Positions 49,648 through 60,928 of a DNA stretch of 64,000 nt are shown here, piece after piece. A program made the position numbers and the translations under genes. Position 1 is the stretch's first letter, and each line of letters opens with the position of its first letter. The DNA lies in assembly GCA_009885845.1 (NCBI GenBank), contig VFJW01000033.1, positions 62,001 to 126,000 of the forward strand, written 5' to 3'. The notes under the pieces were generated by a model that saw nothing but the letters and a program-made list of their open reading frames with translations, was not told the origin of the DNA and searched no databases. The DNA comes from Geobacter sp. GTDB lineage: Bacteria > Desulfobacterota > Desulfuromonadia > Geobacterales > Pseudopelobacteraceae.

Positions 49648-50477
49648 TCCCCCGATGCTCCACCACCGCCAAAACTTCCACCACCGCCGGAAAAACCGCC
49701 AAATCCTCCGCCAGATGCACCTCCGCCAAATCCCCCACCGATGAACGGTATGCCGCTGCCGAACAGGAATATAACCACAAGACCAAGGACAAAGCCTGCG
49801 GCACCCAAAAGCGCCAGCACAATAATCCCGAGACCTGGAAAAGTCAGAAAGCCGATCAGCGGCAGGCCTGCCGCACCGACTGCGCCACCCAGAAATTTTG
49901 AAAACGATCCAAGGAAGACGACAGCTACCAGAAGAAAAACCAGCAGGGTAAATGCCGGATTGGCGCTCTTCTTTCCCTGCTTCAGGTCGCGCGGTTCTGC
50001 CTGGTATTCCCCCCTGACAACCTTCATGATTGACGAAACGCCCGCCGTTATGCCGGTGTCATAATCATTTTTCCTGAAATGGGGAGACATATCACCGCGG
50101 ATAATCCTTCCGGAGACCAGATCAGTCAGCACCCCTTCCAAACCAAACCCAACCTCGATCCTGATCTTACGTTCCTGCTTTGCAATCAGCAAAATTACGC
50201 CGTTATCCAGCTTTGTCCGGCCGATTTTCCACGCCTCAGCAACCTTGATCGAGTATCCTTCCAGGCTTTCGCCTTCCAGAGAGTTAATGGTCAGCACAAC
50301 TATTTGCGTTGAGTCGCTTTTTTCAAAATCGGCAAGCGCCTGTTCCAGCCTCCCTGATACACCGGGAGACAGCATGTTCGCGTAGTCGTTTACACGGCCA
50401 CGGAGCTGCGGCACCTCAAGCGCACAAGCAAGGTGGGAGTGCAACAGCAACACCACTATGACGCACAATATTTTCAT
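49641..50477 (-). CDS. TPM-domain (YgcG-like) protein with Gly-rich C-terminus
   Basis: VPQLRGRVNDYANMLSPGVSGRLEQALADFEKSDSTQIVVLTINSLEGESLEGYSIKVAEAWKIG; C-terminal GGGFGGGASGGGFGGFSGGGGSFGGGGASGDW. Confidence 0.9.
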   Translation of the reverse strand: MKILCVIVVLLLHSHLACALEVPQLRGRVNDYANMLSPGVSGRLEQALADFEKSDSTQIVVLTINSLEGESLEGYSIKVAEAWKIGRTKLDNGVILLIAKQERKIRIEVGFGLEGVLTDLVSGRIIRGDMSPHFRKNDYDTGITAGVSSIMKVVRGEYQAEPRDLKQGKKSANPAFTLLVFLLVAVVFLGSFSKFLGGAVGAAGLPLIGFLTFPGLGIIVLALLGAAGFVLGLVVIFLFGSGIPFIGGGFGGGASGGGFGGFSGGGGSFGGGGASGDW

Positions 50478-50498
50478 GATCGCCTGAATAAGGACGTC

Positions 50499-51083
50499 TT
50501 AAAACTTAACTTTTGGTGCTGTCTTTGCCCCTTCGTCAGCCTTGAACGGCTCCTTACGAGTGAGATGAAGCAAGAGCGAATTGGTCAGGCTGTTGGGAAA
50601 GGTTCTGATACTGGTATTAAAATCCTGAACAGCCTTGTTGTAGCCCACCCTTGACACATTGATCCTGTTTTCTGTCCCCTCAAGCTGATTCTGCAGATTC
50701 ATGAAATTCTGATTTGCCTTAAGATCTGGATAGCGCTCCACCACCACCATGAGCCTGGAGAGGGCGCCGGAAAGCTGTCCCTGTGCCTGCTGAAATTTTT
50801 CCAGCGCCTGGGGGTTATTGACAAGATCCTTGGAAACCTGCAGGGAACCTACTTTGGCGCGCGCTTCGGTGACAGCCGTCAAGGTGTCGGCCTCGTGTTT
50901 AGCATACCCTTTTACCACTTCGACCAGGTTGGGGATCATATCGGCTCGCCGCTGGTAGGAGGCCTCGACATCGCCCCAGGCCGCAAAAACCGCCTCTTCG
51001 GCCGCCTGCATGCTGTTGTAGCCGCAGCCGCCAAGCAGGCCCAGGCTGAGAAGAGTAATGATCAAAATTGTGATCCGTTTCAT
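50499..51083 (-). CDS. LemA family protein
   Basis: LGGCGYNSMQAAEEAVFAAWGDVEASYQRRADMIPNLVEVVKGYAKHEADTLTAVTEARAKV. Confidence 0.93.
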   Translation of the reverse strand: MKRITILIITLLSLGLLGGCGYNSMQAAEEAVFAAWGDVEASYQRRADMIPNLVEVVKGYAKHEADTLTAVTEARAKVGSLQVSKDLVNNPQALEKFQQAQGQLSGALSRLMVVVERYPDLKANQNFMNLQNQLEGTENRINVSRVGYNKAVQDFNTSIRTFPNSLTNSLLLHLTRKEPFKADEGAKTAPKVKF

Positions 51084-51194
51084 AATGCCTCCTTGAATCT
51101 ATAAATGTATATTTGAGGTTTGCGAAAAGCCGGCGTAGGAAAACAGGTAAATAACGGCATGATTACCTCCTTTCGGTGACAGGTTTTGCCGCGA

Positions 51195-53414
<2,220 letters not shown>

Positions 53415-53554
53415 TTAAATCAAGGCGTTTTGTTGCGGCTCCCGAACGACAACCCAGAGGTGCCGTCGCGGTACGCAATCAATGGATCGTCCGATGGCTC
53501 GATGTTGCCGCTAAACATCTCCTCCCTGATTGTGGCGACTTCTTCCTGAATGCG

Positions 53555-53980
53555 TTACGTCACCAGAATTGCGTCCATGGTGATGGTCGCATTCAAGAGC
53601 CGTGAAACAGGGCAGCCTGCTTTTGCCTCCTGCGCCAGCCCGGCAAAAACTTCAGGAGTGGCTCCGGGTACGGTGGCGTTGACTTTCAGATGGCTTTCGG
53701 TAATGGTCCACCCTGCGTCTTTTTTCTCGAACGTAACAACGGCTGTTGTATCGATTTTATCAGCGAGCAGTCCGGCGTTGCCCAGTTGAACTGAAAGCGC
53801 CATGGAAAAGCAGCCGGCGTGTGCTGCAGCGATCAGTTCTTCCGGATTGGTGCCGATTCCACTCTCGAAGCGTGTACTGAATGAATATTGGGCTTGTGCC
53901 AGCACACCACTTTCAGTTGAAACTCTTCCTTTTCCCTCTTTGAGACTTCCTTGCCATACGGCTGATGCTTGTCGTTTCAT
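53555..53980 (-). CDS. OsmC family peroxiredoxin-like protein
   Basis: [37 protein letters not shown]; second Cys [11 protein letters not shown]. Confidence 0.92.
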   Translation of the reverse strand: MKRQASAVWQGSLKEGKGRVSTESGVLAQAQYSFSTRFESGIGTNPEELIAAAHAGCFSMALSVQLGNAGLLADKIDTTAVVTFEKKDAGWTITESHLKVNATVPGATPEVFAGLAQEAKAGCPVSRLLNATITMDAILVT

Positions 53981-54001
53981 GTGATCCTCCTATTATTCAT
54001 A

Positions 54002-54508
54002 TCAATTCTCCTTGAATGCGCGGATCATCAGCTCATAGTCCTCAAGCAGCGACTGCAGATCCTCTTCGTGCTCAACCTCCTGCTGCAGAATGGTCAGCAC
54101 CATGTTGTAGGTAACCGGATCCTTTTCCCTGGTGATGTCCATTAAACGCTTGTAAACGCCAATGGCGCATTGTTCGCCTTTGATATTCTGCTCAAGCAAT
54201 CTCTTCACAAACGGGTCGTCCGGTGCGTCGTATCCGCAATTAGTGAATGTGTACCACTCTTCCGGCCTGGTAACCGGGACTCCACCCAGCTGAATGATGC
54301 GCATTGCCACCATATCGGCGTGCAGCAACTCTTCGGTCGCATGCTGCAGCAACTCGGCTCCAACTGCGTCCTTCATCGGCCCCTTGACCAGCTTTGCACC
54401 AAGCCAGTACTGGTAATAAGCCAGCCATTCGTCACAATACGCCCTGCGTAACAACTCCAGAAGTTCATCAACATCCATCCCGATAATTTCACGTCCTTTT
54501 GATCCCAT
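54002..54508 (-). CDS. ferritin-like/Dps-like protein
   Basis: Helical bundle with repeated Glu/His motifs DEWLAYYQYW, HATEELLHADMV, NIKGEQCAIGVYKR, QQEVEHEEDL. Confidence 0.85.
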   Translation of the reverse strand: MGSKGREIIGMDVDELLELLRRAYCDEWLAYYQYWLGAKLVKGPMKDAVGAELLQHATEELLHADMVAMRIIQLGGVPVTRPEEWYTFTNCGYDAPDDPFVKRLLEQNIKGEQCAIGVYKRLMDITREKDPVTYNMVLTILQQEVEHEEDLQSLLEDYELMIRAFKEN

Positions 54509-54666
54509 ATCTAAATTTTCCTTTCAGTGCCAGCCGCCTCTATTATTCCGTCTTCAAGCTCCCGAATGATCAAATTTACCTGGCAGTATCACACCTGTAA
54601 TGCTTTGATAGCTCATGCTGGTGTTCTCCTGATATTTTTTACTGCGAACAGATCATCTGTGCCTTT

Positions 54667-55716
54667 TCAGGATTTCTTCAGGCTCGCAATATCGATGACA
54701 AAGCGGTAATGTACGTCACTTTTCAGTACCCTCTCGTACGCCTCATTGACCTTCTGAATCGGAATCACCTCAACGTCGGAAACCACATTGTGCTCAGCGC
54801 AGAAATCAAGCATCTCCTGGGTTTCCCGGATGCCGCCGATAAGCGATCCGGCCAGTTTCCGGCGCTGCATGACCAACGATCCGGCGGCAAGCGGCATCGG
54901 TTCGGGGATGCCTACCAGCACCATGGTGCCGTCACGGCGGAGCAGATTCAGATAGTCGTTGTAATCATGTTTCGCCGAGATGGTGTCGAGAATGAAATCG
55001 AATCGCTTGGCGTTGACCTCAAATACACCCTTTTCACCCGTGGCGATGAAGTCATCCGCACCAAGAGCCAGGGCATCATCGCGTTTGCCGGGTGAATGAC
55101 TGAGTACCGTGACAAATGCGCCCATTGCCTTGGCGATCTTTACCCCCATGTGACCAAGCCCTCCCAATCCCACTATGGCAACATAGTCGCCGGCCTTGAC
55201 ACCGAAATGTCGCAAGGGTGAATAGGTGGTGATGCCCGCACAGAGCAGCGGCGCCACCCGTTCCAGAGGCAATCCGGCTGGAATACGTAAAACATAATCC
55301 TCACTCACGGTGATACAGGTAGAGTAGCCTCCATAGGTCAGCGTTTTTCCGTCCTGCTCGTAACTATTGTACGTAGCGCTCATCCCGGCTTCGCAGAATT
55401 GCTCCTCACCTTCTTTGCAGGCTTCACATTCATGGCATGAGTCGACAAAGCAGCCTACGCCGACAGTGTCGCCGATTTTCCATTTGCTGACATGCCGACC
55501 CGCTTTCACGACAGTGCCGACGATCTCGTGGCCGGGTACCATGGGGAAAATGGAGCCGCCCCACTCGTCGCGGACCTGATGAATATCGGAATGACAGACA
55601 CCGCAATAGAGAATATCAATGAGCACTTCGTGCGGACCGGGATCGCGACGTTCGATTGAATACGGCACGAGCGGTGTTTTTGCAGTAATAGCAGCATACG
55701 CAGCAGTAGTATTCAT
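54667..55716 (-). CDS. zinc-dependent NAD(P) alcohol dehydrogenase (YahK-like)
   Basis: YCGVCHSDIHQVRDEWGGSIFPMVPGHEIVG; CHECEACKEGEEQFC; VGLGGLGHMGVKIAKAMG. Confidence 0.93.
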   Translation of the reverse strand: MNTTAAYAAITAKTPLVPYSIERRDPGPHEVLIDILYCGVCHSDIHQVRDEWGGSIFPMVPGHEIVGTVVKAGRHVSKWKIGDTVGVGCFVDSCHECEACKEGEEQFCEAGMSATYNSYEQDGKTLTYGGYSTCITVSEDYVLRIPAGLPLERVAPLLCAGITTYSPLRHFGVKAGDYVAIVGLGGLGHMGVKIAKAMGAFVTVLSHSPGKRDDALALGADDFIATGEKGVFEVNAKRFDFILDTISAKHDYNDYLNLLRRDGTMVLVGIPEPMPLAAGSLVMQRRKLAGSLIGGIRETQEMLDFCAEHNVVSDVEVIPIQKVNEAYERVLKSDVHYRFVIDIASLKKS

Positions 55717-55793
55717 AACGGTGCATCTCCTTTTCGTTGTTACTCATTTCTACCCCGGGAAATACCAATACGGATACATGAGTGAACTTCTTT

Positions 55794-55973
55794 CTATCTG
55801 TTTTTAGATTCATCTCTGGTTTTTGATGTATCTCTCACCGGATCTACACCTAATGTTACCCATCCACTTGCGCGCTTGAATTTTTCTATCAGATTCAGAG
55901 CAATCAATTTGTCAAGCTGCGATTCTCTGACATAATCATAATGGTTTTTGTCGCGCTTTATCTGAATCAGCAT
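55794..55973 (-). CDS. small protein resembling the GSU3473 family
   Basis: Reverse-strand read MLIQIKRDKNHYDYVRESQLDKLIALNLIEKFKRASGWVTLGVDPVRDTSKTRDESKNR*; 59 aa, below the ORF-track cutoff; SD-like GGAGGG upstream. Confidence 0.7.
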   Translation of the reverse strand: MLIQIKRDKNHYDYVRESQLDKLIALNLIEKFKRASGWVTLGVDPVRDTSKTRDESKNR

Positions 55974-56119
55974 GGTGATCCCTCCGTACCCGGCTTCTTA
56001 CAATTCTGCATCAATACATTAAGGAGTTCATCGGTTGTTGTCATCGTCTCCTCCAGAAATCGAGTAAGAACAACTACACGGTCAAAATGGTCGTGGCTGA
56101 AGCCGACTTATCATCTATC

Positions 56120-56297
56120 AGTTTCCATCCGGAAACTCCGGATGAGAAACCGTTGGTTTCTGGTTCGGAGAGGAGTAATTTTCCGTTCCGGCAAGGAAAT
56201 CGAGGAATTGCGCGGAGGCGTACACCGGTACGCCACACAAGCAATACCGAAGATTGACGCCGCCAGAGCGGAAAAGAACCCTTTCCGGACAGAAACT
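56120..56297 (+). mobile_element. MITE-like foldback element, copy A (about 178 bp)
   Basis: Starts AGTTTCCATCCGGAAACTCCGGATG, ends TTTCCGGACAGAAACT; terminal inverted repeats; long imperfect internal palindrome around GGCGTACACCGGTACGCC. Confidence 0.8.
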
Positions 56298-56397
56298 ATT
56301 TATTGGTCAGCCTGACAATCACGACGGCCAGCATAACCAGCATGACCAGGCCGATCAGCACCCAGACCCACATTTCTCCGCCCGCCAATTGATCCAT
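56296..56397 (-). CDS. small single-TM protein (33 aa)
   Basis: MDQLAGGEMWVWVLIGLVMLVMLAVVIVRLTNK*; the stop codon overlaps the end of repeat copy A. Confidence 0.4.
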   Translation of the reverse strand: MDQLAGGEMWVWVLIGLVMLVMLAVVIVRLTNK

Positions 56398-56499
56398 CCA
56401 CCCATCATTCCGTCTGAATTGTTCGGCATACGGCACCTCGCACTGTTGAAATTGCTATTCTGTCCACCGCGTAACGCAAAGCGTGCAACAGGATATCTG

Positions 56500-56886
56500 T
56501 TACAACTGCCCGATGACTTTTTTGAGTTTCACCTGTATCTCTTCAGCAATGCCCTGCAGCACTTTGTTCGGTATTGCCTGCATGGAGGCAAGCGGATCTA
56601 CGGCTGACACTTCAATTTTGCCATTATCCAGTTCCTGGACGATTACATTGCAGGGGAGCATTGTGCCTATTTTGGGTTCTGCCACCAATGCACGGTAGGC
56701 GAACGGGGGATTACAGGCGCCAAGAATGGTGTAATTGGGGAATTCAACATTCAGTTTTCTCTTCAATGTTTCCTTCACGTCAATCTCGGTAAGAATTCCG
56801 AACCCTTCGTTTTTCAATTCCTCTATTACCCGCGTGACCGCTTTCTCAAAATCAACGTTCATTATTTTGCTGAAGTAATATGACAT
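56500..56886 (-). CDS. DUF302-family protein
   Basis: MNVDFEKAVTRVIEELKNEGFGILTEIDVKETLKRKLNVEFPNYTILGACNPPFAYRALVAEPKIGTMLPCNVIVQEL. Confidence 0.92.
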   Translation of the reverse strand: MSYYFSKIMNVDFEKAVTRVIEELKNEGFGILTEIDVKETLKRKLNVEFPNYTILGACNPPFAYRALVAEPKIGTMLPCNVIVQELDNGKIEVSAVDPLASMQAIPNKVLQGIAEEIQVKLKKVIGQL

Positions 56887-57204
56887 GACTGTTCTCCCTT
56901 ACCTGCTGTGTGAGGGCGTACCCTGACTGCCACTTCGCGCAGGTCATCACGTTCCTTGATGAACCGTGAGATTACGTCAGCTAGACTGTAACATCCGGTT
57001 CAGGGAATTGAGATTGGCGGATGTCTGAATTTGCCGTAAGAAGTCAAGACAACAGATGGCAGGAGATTCCGAGGGGGATACTGCGAAGTTGTCCTATGAT
57101 GGTGGAAACAGCCCATACGGGAAGAATCAACGATAGCGGCATTTCAAATAAGAGTTAATTGGTGAATGTCCGTTATTACAAACAGATGTCAGGAAGTATT
57201 ACAT

Positions 57205-57382
57205 AGTTTCCATCCGGAAACTCCGGATGTGAAACTGTTGGTTTCTGATTCGGAGAGGAGGAGTTTTTCGTTCTGGCAAGGAAATCGAGGCATTGTGCGG
57301 AGGCGTACTCCGGTACGCCGCACAAACAAGGCCGAAGATTGACGCCGCCAGAGCGTAAAAGAACCCTTTCCGGATAGAAACT
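57205..57382 (+). mobile_element. MITE-like foldback element, copy B (about 178 bp)
   Basis: AGTTTCCATCCGGAAACTCCGGATG ... TTTCCGGATAGAAACT; flanked on both sides by ACAT (possible 4-bp target duplication). Confidence 0.82.
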
Positions 57383-57518
57383 ACATAGGGAAATCAGAAA
57401 ATACGGCGCGATTACGTCCTATGAAAATGTCGTACTCATTCTTCACTACGCGATATAATACCCGTTGCTATGCTTCTGTTTTTCAAGTAATAAGATCACA
57501 GTAATTCAGGTAAAATCT

Positions 57519-57640
57519 TTTGTCCGGAAACGCCGAAAGAGAAACCGTTGGTTTCAGGTTTTGAAATGTGTGTGTTTCCTGTGCCGGCAAGAGATGCACG
57601 TGATTGCGCAGGCGAAGTTTCCGGAGGTACATCGATACAT
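57519..57640 (+). repeat. diverged partial copy of the MITE-like element, copy C
   Basis: TTGTCCGGAAACGCCGAAAGAGAAACCGTTGGTTTCAGGTTTTGA...GTGCCGGCAAGAGATGCACGTGATTGCGCAGGCG aligns to copy A. Confidence 0.6.
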
Positions 57641-60600
57641 GGTCGATCAGGAATCCAGGTTCGTAAAACCGGCTTACCTTTTCAGCGGTGTGGCCGCACT
57701 GATCGGACTCTACCTGACGAGCCGCTTCAGCTATCTGCTCTTCCATTCCCTCGTCGAGATATTCTCTGTTATCGTCGCGTGCGGAATTTTCATCATCGCC
57801 TGGAATACCCGCCGCATCATGAACAACAATTACTTCCTCCTTTTCGGCATCGCCTCTCTTTTCATCGCTGTCGTCGATCTTCTCCACACCCTCGCCTACA
57901 AGGGGATGAATGTTTTCCCCGGATACGGCCCCAACCTCGCCACTCAGCTCTGGATTGTCGAACGCTATCTGCTGGGTTTCTCCCTGTTAGCGGCCCCGTT
58001 CTTTCTCGACCGCACGCTGCGGGGGGAGCGTGCCATGGCAATGTTCTTCGTGACCACCGCACTCCTTCTAGCTGCCGTTTTCGGTGGTGTCTTCCCCGAT
58101 TGCTTCGTGGAAGGGAGCGGGCTCACTCCATTCAAAATCGGGAGTGAGTACGTCGTCTCCTGTATACTCGTCGGCTCACTCTTCTACATGAGAGGGAAGG
58201 GCGAGTTCTTTGAACAACAGGTGATGCAGCTCATTTCCAGCGCCATAGCCCTGTTCATCGCCTCGGGGCTTGCCTTCACCATCTACACCGACGTCTATGG
58301 CATCAGCAATATGGTCGGCCATTTTTTCAAGTTAACCGGTTATTTCCTGCTCTACAAGGCCCTGATCGAGACCGGTCTGGTGAAGCCCTACGGCCTCATT
58401 TTCCGGGAGATCAAGGAGAGCGAGGTGCGGCTCCGGAAAGCCAACGAGAATCTCCAGGAAGCCAATGAAGAACTTCAGGCGCAACGCGAGGAACTTCAGG
58501 AAGTTAATGAGGAACTACAGGCTCAAGGTGAGGAACTTCAGGCTCAAGGTGAGGAACTTCAGGCTCAAGGTGAGGAACTTCAGACGCAGAACCACGAGTT
58601 GGCGCAGTTATGGGAGAAATCCAAACAGGCTGAAGAGGCGCTGGCAGAGAGCGAACAGCAGGTCAGGCATAAACTGGACAGTATAATTTCTCCGGAAGGA
58701 GATATCGGCAGTCTGGATCTTGCCGACATCATCGACGTCCGGCAGATGCAATTGCTCTTTGCCGATTTTTACAAGCTGTCAGGGATGCCGATGGGCCTGC
58801 TGGATGTCAACGGCAAGGTTCTGGTCGGCGTGGGCTGGCAGGAAGTCTGTACTGAATTCCACCGCGCCAATTCCGAATCCTGCCGGAATTGTGTCGAAAG
58901 CGACGTTATACTGTCGGCAGGTATCCCCCGTGGCGAGTACAGGATTTACAAGTGCAGAAACAGCATGTGGGACGTGGCGACTCCTGTCATGATCGGCGAC
59001 AGACACTTCGGCAACCTCTTCATCGGGCAGTTTTTCTTTGAGGACGAACCGCTTGATTATGAACTTTTCCGGGCGCAGGCCAGACAGTACGCATTCGATG
59101 AAAGTAAGTACATCACCGCCCTCGAAGCTGTGCCGCGACTGAGCAGGGAAACCCTGCACGCCTGCATGTCCTTCTTCATGAATCTTGCCGACATGATTTC
59201 ACGGATGAGCTACAGCAATCTCAAGCTGGCCCGCTCCCTCGCAGAACGCGATTCTTTGATGGCGCTGCTGGCCGATAGCGAGGAGCAGTTTCGTACTCTG
59301 GCGGATTCCATCCCCAACCTTGCATGGTCGGCAACCGGCGACGGCTACATTACGTGGTACAACCGGCGCTGGTATGAGTACACCGGCATGACTCCGGAAC
59401 AGTTGGAGGGGTGGGGATGGCAGAGCGTGCATGATCATAAAGTCCTGCCCGAGGTTCTGGAACGGTGGATGATGTCGATAGCAACCGGTCAGTCGTTTGA
59501 GATGGAATTCCCGCTGCGTGGAGCCGACGGGCAATTCCGCTCCTTCCTGACGCGTGTGCTGCCGTTGAAGGATTCGGCCGGTCAGGTTCTTCGCTGGTTT
59601 GGCACCAATACTGACATCTCTGCTATGAAGCAGGTCGAAGAGGAGCTGCTTCGGGCCAAGGAGGAGTGGGAACGTACCTTCGACAGCGTACCCGACCTGA
59701 TTGCCATCATCGATGACAATCACCGGGTGATGCGCTTGAACAGGGCGATGGCCGCCCGCCTCGGACGCGAGCCGGAGGAGTGTCTGGGCCTGCCCTGTTA
59801 CAACGTGGTCCACGGGTTGAATATGCCTCCGGAGTTTTGTCCGCACTCCAAGACGATTGAGGATGGCAGGGAACATAATTTCGAGCTGAGTGAGGAGCGG
59901 CTGGGGGGAAACTTCCTCGTTTCCACAACGCCGCTTATGGACCGGGAAAGTCGAATGATCGGTTCGGTTCACGTGGCGCGCGACATCACCGAACGAAAAA
60001 GTGCCGAGGAGGCACTGAAAAAGTTGAATGATGAGCTGGAAAACCGGGTTGAGGAACGGACAAAGGAGCTGGCTGCATCCATTGAGAGCCTGAAGCTTGA
60101 GATTGTTGAGCGGGAAATAGCAGAAAAATCCTTGAGGGAGGAGACCTCCAAACGCCTGCAAGCCCTGGAATCACTTCGTGAAAAGGAGCAGATGCTCCTC
60201 CAGCAGAGCCGTCAGGCGGCCATGGGCGAGATGATCGGCAACATCGCCCATCAGTGGCGGCAACCTCTGAATACTCTGGGGCTTTATACACAAAAGCTCG
60301 GAGTGTGTTACGACATGCCCAGCTTCAATAAAGAGTTTCTGGACAATTCCATTGCCAAATCTATGGAAATTATCAAGCATATGTCCAAAACTATTGACGA
60401 TTTCAGAGACTATTTTAAACCGGAAAAAGAAAAAACTGATTTCTATGTGAGTGAGGCGATTAAAAATACATTGTCCCTACTGGAAGGCAACTTTCATAAT
60501 CCGAAGATCACAATTGATTTCGTAGAGCAGATCAATCCTGTCATCAATGGCTATCAAAACGAATTTGCTCAAGTGTTTCTCAATATCCTGAATAATGCCA

Positions 60601-60896
60601 GGGACGCTATAATTGAACGTAAAATCAATGATGCCCGGATAACAATCACGATATGCAGTGAAGAAGGCTGCGCTGTTGTAACTGTCTCTGACAACGCCGG
60701 GGGAATACCTGAAGAGATCATTAACAAAGTATTCGACCCCTACTTTACCACCAAAGGTCCGCAGCACGGGACCGGAGTTGGGCTCTTCATGTCAAAAAAC
60801 ATTATAGAAAAGAATATGGGAGGAAAACTTACCGTATGCAACACTGTCGCCGGCGCTGAATTCAGGATTGAAGTGGGGAATGGAACTCAAAACTAA
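57639..60896 (+). CDS. sensor histidine kinase: MASE3-like membrane domain, coiled coil, PocR-like sensor, two PAS, HisKA/HATPase
   Basis: TM region AALIGLYLTSRFSYLLFHSLVEIFSVIVACGIFIIAWNTRRIMNNNYFLLFGIASLFIAVVDLLHTLAYKGM; PocR-like LADIIDVRQMQLLFADFYKLSGMPMGLLDVNGKVLVGVGWQEVCTEFHRANSESCRNC; H-box IGNIAHQWRQPLNTL; KVFDPYFTTKGPQHGTGVGLFMSKNII. Start MVDQESRF preferred. Confidence 0.88.
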   Translation: MVDQESRFVKPAYLFSGVAALIGLYLTSRFSYLLFHSLVEIFSVIVACGIFIIAWNTRRIMNNNYFLLFGIASLFIAVVDLLHTLAYKGMNVFPGYGPNLATQLWIVERYLLGFSLLAAPFFLDRTLRGERAMAMFFVTTALLLAAVFGGVFPDCFVEGSGLTPFKIGSEYVVSCILVGSLFYMRGKGEFFEQQVMQLISSAIALFIASGLAFTIYTDVYGISNMVGHFFKLTGYFLLYKALIETGLVKPYGLIFREIKESEVRLRKANENLQEANEELQAQREELQEVNEELQAQGEELQAQGEELQAQGEELQTQNHELAQLWEKSKQAEEALAESEQQVRHKLDSIISPEGDIGSLDLADIIDVRQMQLLFADFYKLSGMPMGLLDVNGKVLVGVGWQEVCTEFHRANSESCRNCVESDVILSAGIPRGEYRIYKCRNSMWDVATPVMIGDRHFGNLFIGQFFFEDEPLDYELFRAQARQYAFDESKYITALEAVPRLSRETLHACMSFFMNLADMISRMSYSNLKLARSLAERDSLMALLADSEEQFRTLADSIPNLAWSATGDGYITWYNRRWYEYTGMTPEQLEGWGWQSVHDHKVLPEVLERWMMSIATGQSFEMEFPLRGADGQFRSFLTRVLPLKDSAGQVLRWFGTNTDISAMKQVEEELLRAKEEWERTFDSVPDLIAIIDDNHRVMRLNRAMAARLGREPEECLGLPCYNVVHGLNMPPEFCPHSKTIEDGREHNFELSEERLGGNFLVSTTPLMDRESRMIGSVHVARDITERKSAEEALKKLNDELENRVEERTKELAASIESLKLEIVEREIAEKSLREETSKRLQALESLREKEQMLLQQSRQAAMGEMIGNIAHQWRQPLNTLGLYTQKLGVCYDMPSFNKEFLDNSIAKSMEIIKHMSKTIDDFRDYFKPEKEKTDFYVSEAIKNTLSLLEGNFHNPKITIDFVEQINPVINGYQNEFAQVFLNILNNARDAIIERKINDARITITICSEEGCAVVTVSDNAGGIPEEIINKVFDPYFTTKGPQHGTGVGLFMSKNIIEKNMGGKLTVCNTVAGAEFRIEVGNGTQN
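58509..58589 (+). repeat. 21-bp tandem repeats inside the kinase coiled coil
   Basis: GAGGAACTwCAGGCTCAAGGT at 58509, 58530 and 58551, with a partial unit from 58572; encodes EELQAQG heptads. Confidence 0.9.
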
Positions 60897-60928
60897 TTCC
60901 CCCCAATCGGGCCATACAGACAATTTAT

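Noticed and set aside
56465-56490. ACGCAAAGCGTGCAAC string similar to part of a c-di-GMP (GEMM) riboswitch
   Set aside because: Only a short match; the other conserved GEMM helices and tetraloop-receptor elements are not visible nearby.
58465-58686. Alternative-frame ORF MKNFRRNARNFRKLMRNYRLKVRNFRLKVRNFRLK
   Set aside because: Out-of-frame reading of the 21-bp repeats within the kinase; no separate translation signals.
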